Source: Notospermus geniculatus (taxonomy: Eukaryota; Nemertea; Pilidiophora; Heteronemertea; Lineidae). From it: a stretch of DNA of 64,000 nucleotides. Both the position numbers and the translations under genes were made by a program. The stretch is from contig NMRB01000589.1 of the NCBI GenBank assembly GCA_002633025.1, positions 35,639 through 99,638 on the forward strand. Direction: 5' to 3'. Under the pieces are notes generated by a model. It saw only the letters and a list, made by a program, of their open reading frames with translations, was not told the origin of the DNA and made no database searches. This document shows positions 56,701 through 64,000 of this stretch, in pieces (within the stretch, counting starts at the first letter, position 1; each line of letters opens with the position of its first letter).

Positions 56701-57090
56701 AAATCAAAAGTCTTAGGCACAGAGGAGGCGGAATAGACCATGGCGATTTTGCGAGTGGGTCGCGCTATCCCTAAGGAATGATCAAAGGCATTGCCATATC
56801 AAGCAGTCACAAAGGAATACATGAGACCTGGCTATGTGTGGCACTAGGTTTTACTCCATTTGGCACTCAGAATGATCGATCTGACCCAACCATTCAGTTA
56901 CAAATGACCAAAGATTCCCCAACGTCCAGCACTCGGACTGACAAATGTACCCTTGCCTTTCACTGAACAGCAACAGATCAAAGACTTGCCCATGTTTAGC
57001 AGCCTGATTCTGATTCCACCATCATCACTGGCTAACAATGCTACTGACAGTTTCACCATTTCTGCATGCATTGAACCCCTTGTCGACACT

Positions 57091-57300
57091 ATGGCACGGG
57101 CTCAACCCGCTGGCCATGGAGGATTTCGTTTCGGCGTCTTGGACTCTGAGCTGGAAGTTAAGCAACGTTGAGTGCGATGGCACGGCCTACCCACCAGCCA
57201 TGGAGGATTTCCTTTATGGCCTGGTGGTTGGCACGTTGGCCTCTGAGCTACAAGTTGAGTGCGGTCAGTACTTGGATGGGTGACCGGTGCGTGTAACACA
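57091..57300 (+). mobile_element. two tandem 5S-rRNA-derived SINE units
   Basis: Unit 1 (57091-57170) ends GAGCTGGAAGTTAAGCAACG; unit 2 (57171-57300) has GAGCTACAAGTTGAG and GTACTTGGATGGGTGACCGG. Both carry CCATGGAGGATTTC. The 5S-like Pol III internal promoter region is degraded in unit 1. Confidence 0.75.
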
Positions 57301-57354
57301 AAATGGTCTTTGCCTTTGTCTGAACAGCAACAGTCATCAAAGAGCATCCTGATC

Positions 57355-57432
57355 CATCCTCCCACAGCAGGGCTTTGGTCTCGCTCCTCTTCATACACTC
57401 GCAGTTAAAATCCCCTGCTGTGGGAGGATGCC
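57355..57432. mobile_element. CATCCTCCACAGCAGGG MITE, copy 3 (shortened)
   Basis: CATCCTCCCACAGCAGGGCT and mirrored CCCCTGCTGTGGGAGGATG with GCTCCTCTTCA kept on the left only. Its duplicated neighbour at 57000 lacks it. Confidence 0.88.
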
Positions 57433-57693
57433 TGATCCTGATTCCACCATCATCAGTGGCTAACAATGCTACTGACAGTAATCACCATTTCTGCACTCTC
57501 CCTCATCACAGCTCACTTCCGTAGCTCAATCACTAATTGCATTTTGCTAATAACATCTTGATCAACAAAGCTGTCTCATCGTATGTATCTGTCTTGGATC
57601 TAATTGATATCAACTTGTGACCCTACTGAGCAAATACAGATGGACTGTTCAGGACCTCAAGCCACTTCATGGGTTGAAGGCAAGAATGTGCAT

Positions 57694-58412
57694 CTAACTG
57701 CCACCGAATGGGTCAATGTCGTCCTGGGTATACCTTATGTTTACCCAGGACCATCCTGGGTAATCCTTTTCTTTACCCAGGACGGCCCTGGGTAAACATA
57801 AGGATCCTTAACTTTACCCAGATTGGAGTACCCGAGTGGTGTAGTGAGGTTGATATTCAGCGTAAATCATGAAATGAAGGGTGGCCTCGAACTAGGCCTA
57901 TAGCTCCTTAGTCCTTGAGAATTTACTATCGGTCCCTTTTGAAAAGTTGTAGGGATCTCCCTATTCCACACCCCGGAGCAGGTATAGCGGTAATTTTCAG
58001 CCCTTTCGTGTTATAATCGTACTGCATGTTCTGCAAAAAGTAAATTCATGAAAATGACGAAATGCACACGGATCATACATGTTCTACCTAGGCCTATCGC
58101 TCCTAAGTCCTTGAGAATTTACTATCGGTCCCTTTTGAAAAGTTGTAGGGATTGGTCTTGTCTTTCTATTGCAAACCCCGGAGGAGGTATAGCGGTAATT
58201 TTCAGCCTTTTTAGCAATGATCCTACTGCATGTTCTCTGCCGAAAGAGACGCACGTACAGCATGATTCGGCGGGAACTCCCAAGCTGGGTAAAGTTAAGG
58301 ATCCTTATGTTTACCCAGGATGATCTTGGGTAAAGAAAATGAATACCCAGGATATTCCTGGGTAAACATAAGGTATACCCAGGACGACATTGACCCATTC
58401 AGCCTAACTGCC
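57694..58412. mobile_element. Mutator-like foldback element with 9-bp target duplication
   Basis: Element 57703-58403. Arms 57706-57820 and 58286-58400 are reverse complements over about 115 bp (GAATGGGTCAATGTCGTCCT, GGGTAAACATAAGGATCC). CTAACTGCC lies directly outside both ends (57694-57702, 58404-58412). Long TIRs plus a 9-bp TSD are the Mutator signature. Inside are two direct repeats (57894-58010, 58088-58215). No transposase. Confidence 0.88.
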
Positions 58413-58552
58413 TGAGTGGTCTAATGCTTCAAATGTTTGGTTCTGGCAGTTGCACCTGCCAGGAGTGTTGCGTGGATGCTGAAGGAGGTTCGTTTAACGT
58501 TAACGTTTGGGTTTATAGTCTGATATCAACTACGGTAGAGGTTCTCATCCGA

Positions 58553-58782
58553 CTTGACACTTTAACCCCAGTCTATCCTGAAACCTTTCAATATAACTCA
58601 GATGTGCTGCTCATCCAGCGCTACAATCTGAGCATTTCCGACCGGTACCCATTTATACAGCTGGGTGGAGAGAGGCCAGTGAGGCAAAGAGACGTGCCCA
58701 AGTCTCACGCCCAGTGGGATTCAAACCCGGAACCCTCTGACCGCTAGTTGGAGGCCCGAACCACTACATCACCATGGCTTTG
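58553..58782 (-). mobile_element. SINE-C/B-like, minus orientation
   Basis: On minus: head AAGCCATGGTGATGTAGTGG, B box GGTTTGAATCCC, then GTCTCTTTGCCTCACTGGCC and CCACCCAGCTGTATAAATGG. The head is SINE-C and the central segment is shared with SINE-B at 35070-35105. Confidence 0.85.
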
Positions 58783-59063
58783 AATATTTTATTAGAATGT
58801 ATGGTTGTTTTCAAAGATTTGTAAAGGCAGGGTGGACTCTTCATGGTCAATTTGAAAGGTACTTCTTTCAAACCCAGAGCCCCGAAGCCCATACCCCTGC
58901 CAGCTTCAAAGGGGCTTCAAGAGCAAGTTGTCGTTCTGTGCCACACATCAGAGACTGCATCAAAAGGGCCATCGCGACGGATCCTAGCGGCCAACATGGC
59001 GATATGTACCTCTCAACATGCCCGACATGTTTCAGCCAATCAACACATACGGAGGCGACGGTN

Positions 59064-59618
59064 GTTTTTGACAAGTGTGTACATTCTTTTCTGGGCAAAA
59101 AACATTCTCAACCTTGTGAAAAAACTGTCCCTGTAGATCTTGAATATACCCCTATCATTACTATACCCTATACAGGTCACCCTTCTTTAAATTTCAAGAA
59201 ACGCTTGCTGTCAATTTTCAGGTCTGTTGGCGTGAATGTAAAGGTAACCTTTCGATCATTCCGGGTTGGCAGATATTTTTCTCTGAAAAGTGCAACACCA
59301 GTCACTCTAAGAGCCAAAGTAGTTTATAAATTCCAAAGTTCCTGTGATAGGAACTTGTCTTACATTGGTAAGACCAAACGTCACTTGGCTACTAGGGTGT
59401 CTGAACACTTTTCGGACAGATCTGCCATCCTGGACCATCTGAAAGATTGTCACACTTGCAAAGTAAACGCAAACATTGACAACTTCTCCGTGTTGACTAA
59501 TGCCCAGTCGGATTATGTGCTGAGGATTAAGGAGGCGTTACTGATTAAAGAACAAAAGCCAGCCCTGAACAAACAGCTGGCTCAACAAGGGTCTTTCTTC
59601 TTCTTGGGGATCTTTTAA
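59064..59618 (+). CDS. Penelope-like element, C-terminal linker and GIY-YIG endonuclease (5'-truncated)
   Basis: This is the 3' part of a Penelope-like retroelement ORF; 184 codons remain before the TAA stop. Numbered from a nominal Met at 58797, the linker (about residues 90-170) holds the basic stretch FKKRLLSIF. The GIY-YIG nuclease follows: VVYKF at 175-179, YIGKTKRHLATR at 189-200 (with the YIG and the probable catalytic Arg200), EH at 203-204, the probable catalytic Glu246 in RIKEALLIKE, and KPALNKQ at 254-260. In this family the nuclease nicks target DNA during target-primed insertion by the linked reverse transcriptase. The reverse transcriptase is absent: sequence before the ambiguous base at 59063 shows no RT motif, so the copy is 5'-truncated and non-autonomous. 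The nuclease frame is intact, which suggests a fairly recent insertion. The family call rests on motif recognition. A GIY-YIG domain in another retroelement class is the alternative. Confidence 0.82.
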   Translation, partial: VFDKCVHSFLGKKHSQPCEKTVPVDLEYTPIITIPYTGHPSLNFKKRLLSIFRSVGVNVKVTFRSFRVGRYFSLKSATPVTLRAKVVYKFQSSCDRNLSYIGKTKRHLATRVSEHFSDRSAILDHLKDCHTCKVNANIDNFSVLTNAQSDYVLRIKEALLIKEQKPALNKQLAQQGSFFFLGIF

Positions 59619-59704
59619 TCACCCCCAACAGAGTTACTAATTGTATTATTGCTGTTATGTTAATGCTCCAGTCTTTCTTCAATTTGTAACATTTCTCATT
59701 TTAC

Positions 59705-59750
59705 CTGATGAGGGCTAGCAGGATGCTGCCGAAAACGTTTGTACCGTGTA
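59705..59750 (+). ncRNA. hammerhead-ribozyme-like core
   Basis: CTGATGA, a stem-loop resembling stem II (arms GGC-T-AGCA and TGCTGCC, loop GGA) and GAAA occur in the canonical order about 90 bp after the Penelope-like stop codon. There is an extra G before stem II. The sequence after GAAA (ACG...CGT) could form a short stem III, but the base that should follow as H is G, so cleavage activity is doubtful. Confidence 0.5.
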
Positions 59751-59760
59751 TATAGTGTAA

Positions 59761-59949
59761 TATATAGATATGAATATCACATTTTGGATTTGCTGGTTTT
59801 ATCACAATTACTTTAGGAGTAATGACCATAAATGTGTTTTTCACATATTGCCCCCTGGTGGAAAGACAGGGAGTTGGATCGAAATTCCAAGAGTGTTGTG
59901 CACAATAGTGGATGGGTACCTAATATATACCAAAGTTTCAAGCTCCTCC
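59761..59949. other. unclassified flank of the Penelope-like copy
   Basis: AT-rich sequence between the retroelement and the next repeat. A TATATA-rich stretch at 59747-59772 may be part of the element's 3' end. Confidence 0.35.
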
Positions 59950-60058
59950 ATTGAACGGTCTAGGAGGAGATATCACTTTCGGACGGACGGACAGCCGGAC
60001 TGACGGCGGAGGGTAAAACAATATCTCCCTGACTTTTTTCAAAAAGCGGGGAGATAAA
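59950..60058 (+). repeat. GGACGGACGG-containing repeat ending GGGGAGATAAAAA
   Basis: CGGACGGACGGACAGCCGGAC tract, ATATCTCCCTGAC, then AAAAAGCGGGGAGATAAAAA. ATCTCCC and GGGAGAT can pair before the A-rich end, the same logic as the GACGACGG family. Confidence 0.7.
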
Positions 60059-61549
60059 AATTGATGCCATGATAGGAACACTATTACACACTTGATAGCA
60101 AGGAGGTGAAGTTGACAAGACAATTATGCCGTTGGAAATTGTGTTTACCTGTGGAGATTCCCAGCGGGTGATAAAGGTGATTTTTATTGCTGTTGTTGAA
60201 AGGAGATAATCGGTGGAAACTGCTAGTTGCCGCAGGCCGTCACGTAGGGTGCTCTTTCGAGGCAATTTGTTAAACAGCAGAGGAAACAAATCTCTCTGAC
60301 AACGAGAGAATAGAAGGCTGGCTTATCTCCTTTTTCACCAAAGATTTATACCCGCGATGAAATAGCTACAAATATATGGCAAAAAAAGAGCAATAAACTA
60401 CATATGTGGTGTCTTTATTTTTCTATCTGATATTTGCCTTATGATAGTTTCTTGGCATTTGGGGTTCTGATGATACAGTGTATTTTCACCAGCAGTTCCT
60501 TAATCAATACAGTATTTACAATGGCAGTTCGTTGGCGTTTCTTGCGTAGGCCTAGTTGGCCTTGTCACTGCTGATGAAGGGTGTTGCAGGAGAACACAGG
60601 ATGAGGAAAATCCATCTTTTTTTTCATCCCAGTATTCTTTTTGGTGCATAAAACCCTAATGTCATTGCTCCATGTACTAGGAGACGAATTGAAAGAGAAA
60701 ATTATAATAGTCACTCCTCTTGCTCGAACTGTGGCATCGTAAGTACCCTGCTTGCACAGTCCTTGCTGATGCCTCAAAGAACATAGACTTGCGGTGAGTC
60801 ATAATGTACAATACGTTATATATGTAACTCTTCCTGCCATATGACACTTTCAATATCTGGTATCAAGGCTGTACATTTCCTTAGAGGAGAAACAAGCAAG
60901 AAAATACCAAAGATCAGATAGACAGTATCAAAACAAAGAGTGTTGTGTTCATCGATCACCACCATTGCCTTTGGATAAAGGTATTGCCAAGGTCATGGGG
61001 AATACTGGTTTGTCTCTTGTAACATTACTGTCTTAGAGGTTGTAGCAGCCAGTGACTTCTGCATGCCTAGACCTTTCGCTTCACCTGGGAGGCAGAAATG
61101 TGTGGTGCTAAATCTCATCTATTTCGACACCAATTCCAACATGTCACAAGTGACACCTATCAATCATCTTCTGAGAATCACATGAACTGAAGCAGTTACA
61201 GGCGTTGGTAAAACGGGAGTGGTTGACATTGCCTGACTCTTACGTTCAGAAGTGCGAGGTGTCTTTCCTGTGTCATACCCTTGACTCATCTTAAGTTACA
61301 ACAACAACTTATTATTTTACTGTTACCTGTATTCTTGCATCAGGTTTCAAAGGTGTGTCCAAGGTCATGAAGGTGGAAATAATGGGTTACCGTGACTATT
61401 GATGACAGGAGTGGTTTACTTATTGATCTATTCCTCAGGTTAAGGAAGATATTGATATTTGTACTGAATTTCATATCTACAATTTATCTTTTTTCCCGGT
61501 GAAAAAATCAATGATTTAACACCGTGTACACTTCTGCCCAGAGGAGATA
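60059..61549. other. no gene recognised
   Basis: About 1.5 kb without an identified repeat or domain. Short ORFs only. Confidence 0.45.
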
Positions 61550-61816
61550 TACAGTACGTTGCACAATTGACCTCCCTTCCGCACCGCGCACCATCCGCGT
61601 ACTACATGCAGCGTCATTCTCGTACCATCCTCTTCCGAGGACGTGGCGCGGCGTCATGGAAGGCATGCAGTGAAGATGTAACGTCATTCACCCGACGTCA
61701 CGCAACAGAGACACGTGACGTACCCGTACCATACGCGATGAACTGAAGGATACCTTCCGCGCCACATCCTAGGAAGGTACGCGGATAAAAGGAGGTCAAT
61801 TGTGCAACGTACTGTA
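61550..61816. mobile_element. TA-flanked MITE family F2, copy 3
   Basis: Element 61552-61814: CAGTACGTTGCACAATTGAC and mirrored GTCAATTGTGCAACGTACTG, perfect outer TIRs, TA on each side. The best-preserved copy, so probably the youngest. Confidence 0.94.
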
Positions 61817-62643
61817 TACTGACTGATCTCTTCCCATCTTTCCTTCTGAAAAAAACCAAAATCAGAGACCGGCCTGTAGGAGAGTCGAACCAAAAATAGC
61901 TGTGACTTCATCGTTCATATAAACCAGATAATCTTGATCACGACAACATGATCAAATCTGATTAAACTGTAATGTTCTGATGATTACGATTGATTGAGCT
62001 AGGGCTCTGGGCAATTAGCCTAGCGTTTCTGGATAATTTGACCTGAGGGATATGTATGGAAGCTCGTGGAGTGCCGATTCAATTTCATGACTCTCTTTTT
62101 ACAGATTATTTCGATCTAATTCTTTGGGTGTGTTTAGGTCTCTTCATTCATTAATTTCCTACACAAACGAATTGTGCACTCTTACCAACTGCCTCTTCCT
62201 AAGGGTGCAGAAAAACTCCATAACGAGAAAGCTATGAACAGAATTGACATAACACTTCACCAAATTAATAAATTTGCCAAATTGGACACAAGCGAATATG
62301 AGGTAAATAACAAAACAATTCAAGTATGTAATAACATAATTTTGTGTCATAAATCACATGTAAACATTGGCCAACCTCATGTTTGCTCTATCATCATATC
62401 ATTTCACTTGATATGCAGTCACATCAGGTGCACCTTTTTGCTATTTTCTATTCAAAGAATTCATTAGGGTGGGCGATGAAGGCTGAAAAGGTTATAAGTC
62501 AAAGTACCCCACTGCCATCTGCACAACTCCTCTTATAATGAGGGAAGAATTATAGAATTTCGTTCTCATAATTTATTTTGATAGCTTGGTTGTTCTAGAT
62601 GAAATATTTCTCCACCACTGCTTATCCAACAGTTAAAAGTTAG
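61817..62643. other. no gene recognised
   Basis: AT-rich, unique-looking. The 97-codon ORF at 62174 has no recognisable domain. Confidence 0.4.
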
Positions 62644-62934
62644 ATGCGGGTGAAGCTTGTTTCGCAACACTGTCCGACAATACTGTCTGTACAGGAGGAG
62701 CTAAATGGACATGAACCTGTTGAAAGTCTGCACACCAAAATGGCAGTTGTAAGGTCACAGAGACCTAGCTTTGCAAATGCAAAAGCTCTAGCAATGTCAT
62801 ATCAAAAGGGCAGTGTCAGGACTCTGATTCGAAGACATCATCACGAACAGGAGAAGCTGGACCAAGGCAATGCCATGAACCACTCTGTGATAATTAGTGC
62901 ATGTAGTCAAATGCGTCACAGCAGAACATTTTGA
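62644..62934 (+). CDS. unrecognised 96-codon ORF, segment shared with 289-400
   Basis: This hydrophilic ORF has a basic centre (SVRTLIRRHHHEQEKLDQGNAMN). Bases 62812-62890 resemble 289-400 with small indels (both hold GTCAGGACT, ATTCGAAGA, AACAGGAGAAGCTG and GGCAATGCCAT). That makes this part of a dispersed repeat rather than a unique host gene. It ends about 70 bp before a 5-bp-TSD MITE. I recognise no domain. It could be a degraded transposon ORF or non-coding repeat. Confidence 0.18.
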   Translation: MRVKLVSQHCPTILSVQEELNGHEPVESLHTKMAVVRSQRPSFANAKALAMSYQKGSVRTLIRRHHHEQEKLDQGNAMNHSVIISACSQMRHSRTF

Positions 62935-62996
62935 GAGTTCTGATCGAATGGGCTGGCAATGTAATGTCTTTTTGCCCTGTTTGTTTACACAGGACG

Positions 62997-63157
62997 CACA
63001 GCAGGGGCGGATCCACGATTTCGGAAAAGAGGGGGTGCACTGTGCTAAAAACGTTGAAATGTGCAATGAATTTCAATGATTTGCTCCAAATTTCAGAATT
63101 TCACGGTCGATTTTACAGATTTATTGGGAGCACTCCCTTGGATCCGCACCTGCACAG
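62997..63157. mobile_element. CAGGGGCGGATCC MITE with 5-bp TSD, copy 4
   Basis: Element 63002-63152: CAGGGGCGGATCCACGATTT to TTGGATCCGCACCTG, flanked by exact CACAG (62997-63001, 63153-63157). Shares the interior with 17513 and 46602. Confidence 0.88.
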
Positions 63158-63505
63158 TGGACTGCACCCAAGTCAAGAAAGAAGAGACAAAATGCAGACA
63201 AATGATTTTTGTAGCTTTTGAGAATTGATGACAACCTACATGTCTTTTGGCTCCAGTAATCGATGTCTGCCTCCTAGCGATCAATCCCTCGTCGTGTGAA
63301 ATACAACCAGACACATTAAATTCCTTCCCCCCATGAATATTTCATCGGGGGTTGTATTGATGTACCTGAGATTCCGTGGTTATAATCTATCAGGGGGCCC
63401 TCTAAACATGCAATGTCTATTGATCAAATGACCGACAACATGGCTGGAGCTTGCTTGTTGCATACGTGACATATACCTTCTTGACTCTTAGGTTACCATA
63501 CTGGG

Positions 63506-63633
63506 GAGCTTTGATAACCAAGTGGTTATTGTGTCGGCTGAGCAAGCGGCAGGTCCTGCGTTCGAATCCAGCCTGGGACGTTTGGGATCAACCATCCCTC
63601 GTGCTTCACATCCATCGCATGGTGCCTTTTGTA
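63506..63633 (+). mobile_element. SINE-A head, plus orientation
   Basis: GAGCTTTGATAACCAAGTGG, GCGTTCGAATCCAGCCTGGG, then CACATCCATCGCATGGTGCC. It stops where the minus-orientation copy starts. Confidence 0.85.
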
Positions 63634-63996
63634 TTTTATCCATCAGGGCAGAGGCCAAAGCGTCATTGGCCCTGGTAAATACGGAAGAGGCCATCTCAAG
63701 CTCCTCACGCTCCTCACTTGGATGGATGGGGTCTTTTACTTGCCCTTGCAAAGGCACAAGGTACATGGCACCACGGCTTGCTGTTCCATGGATGGATGTG
63801 GAGAACCAGGAATAGAGAGTTTTCGCAAAGCCCCCGAAACGCCAACGCGAACACCAATCTCATAATTCAATGGGGTGAAGAGAGCAGCGAACAGTAAGAT
63901 ACACGTTCGCATTGGTGATTCGGGGAATTTGCGAAAACTCTCTACTGATCCCATACTATTGCTAAGTGGACACAACCAATCGGCTATGAGGGCTCC
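63634..63996 (-). mobile_element. SINE-A interrupted by a TA-flanked MITE
   Basis: Body from CCATCAGGGCAGAGGCCAAA to GAACCAGGAA, the MITE, then CTGATCCCATACTATTGC and an eroded head ending CGGCTATGAGGGCTCC. Head-to-head with the plus copy before it. Confidence 0.9.
63813..63944. mobile_element. TA-flanked MITE (GAGAGTTTTCGC) inside SINE-A
   Basis: Element 63815-63942: GAGAGTTTTCGCAAA and mirrored TTTGCGAAAACTCTC, with CCAACGCGAAC and GTTCGCATTGG inside. TA flanks (63813-63814, 63943-63944). Confidence 0.92.
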
Positions 63997-64000
63997 ATGG

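Larger units (their letters stand above)
56945..57495 (+). repeat. direct segmental duplication
   Basis: TTGCCTTTCACTGAACAGCA to CACCATTTCTGCA (56952-57066) recurs at 57310-57493 (CTGAACAGCAACAG, CCTGATCCTGATTCCACCAT). The second copy carries a CATCCTCC MITE. Between them lie two 5S-like SINE units. Confidence 0.85.
59064..59760 (+). mobile_element. Penelope-like retroelement 3' end with hammerhead-like motif
   Basis: The element covers the truncated ORF and its 3' untranslated region. At 59705-59711 is CTGATGA. It is followed by a hairpin (59713-59720 pairing with 59724-59730, one bulged T) and then GAAA at 59731-59734. This is the core layout of a hammerhead ribozyme, and Penelope-like elements are known to carry hammerheads in their terminal repeats. 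Stem III and the cleavage triplet cannot be placed convincingly here, so the motif may be decayed. The exact 3' boundary is uncertain. Confidence 0.7.

Noticed and set aside
58797-59063. N-terminal part of the Penelope-like ORF
   Set aside because: The residues before the ambiguous base show no RT motif and may be unrelated flank; only the part from 59064 is assigned.
58797-59618. host GIY-YIG nuclease (SLX1-type)
   Set aside because: The linker sequence and KPALNKQ ending fit retroelements; no RING or PHD-type domain follows.

Overview
This 64 kb window looks like intergenic or deep-intronic DNA from an animal genome, most likely a non-vertebrate marine metazoan. Hemichordate, cephalochordate, echinoderm or mollusc are all possible and I cannot choose between them. 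The signs are tRNA-headed SINEs, 5S-rRNA-like SINE fragments, a Penelope-like element, very many short inverted-repeat DNA transposons (MITEs), minisatellites, scaffold gaps (7425-7928 and 26860-27108) and single ambiguous bases (22709, 44583, 52825, 55502, 59063). There are no bacterial operons, Shine-Dalgarno sites or CRISPR arrays, and no convincing host protein-coding gene. The only recognisable protein domain is the C-terminal linker plus GIY-YIG endonuclease of a Penelope-like retroelement at 59064-59618.

The dominant repeat is one tRNA-derived SINE (SINE-A here). It has a tRNA-like head with a B box, a body of about 200 bp and a tail of the TACAAATACAAA kind. About 29 full or partial copies are present, roughly 22 of them with the head on the minus strand. 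Two further tRNA-headed families (SINE-B at 34951, SINE-C at 55091 and 58553) share a central segment. 5S-like fragments lie at 39392, 47757 and 57091.

DNA transposons without coding capacity form the second layer. They can be sorted by terminal inverted repeat (TIR) and target-site duplication (TSD): TA (Tc1/mariner-like), TTAA (piggyBac/Kolobok-like), TAA or ATA (possibly PIF/Harbinger-like), 5 bp (hAT5- or Transib-like), 8 bp (hAT) and 9 bp (Mutator-like). Several sit inside SINE-A copies, giving relative ages. One (23301-23672) can be compared with an empty-site paralogue about 320 bp upstream. Two large foldback elements lie at 44584-45317 and 57703-58403.

The third layer is tandem repeats: a 53 bp minisatellite running into a gap (6911-7424), a 32 bp unit (15655-16045), a unit of about 43 bp (31075-31640), a CTG/TTG-rich tract (39810-40410), and units of about 124 bp (14461) and 158 bp (49545). 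Left to right: 0-9 kb MITEs, SINEs and minisatellite; 9-20 kb MITEs and SINEs with a TTAA cluster at 11 kb; 20-37 kb mixed repeats with a transposon-poor 24 kb segment; 39-41 kb trinucleotide tract; 42-58 kb foldbacks and nested insertions; 59 kb Penelope remnant; 60-62 kb sparse; 63-64 kb nested SINE and MITE. Nothing works together as a pathway: the biology here is transposon population history.
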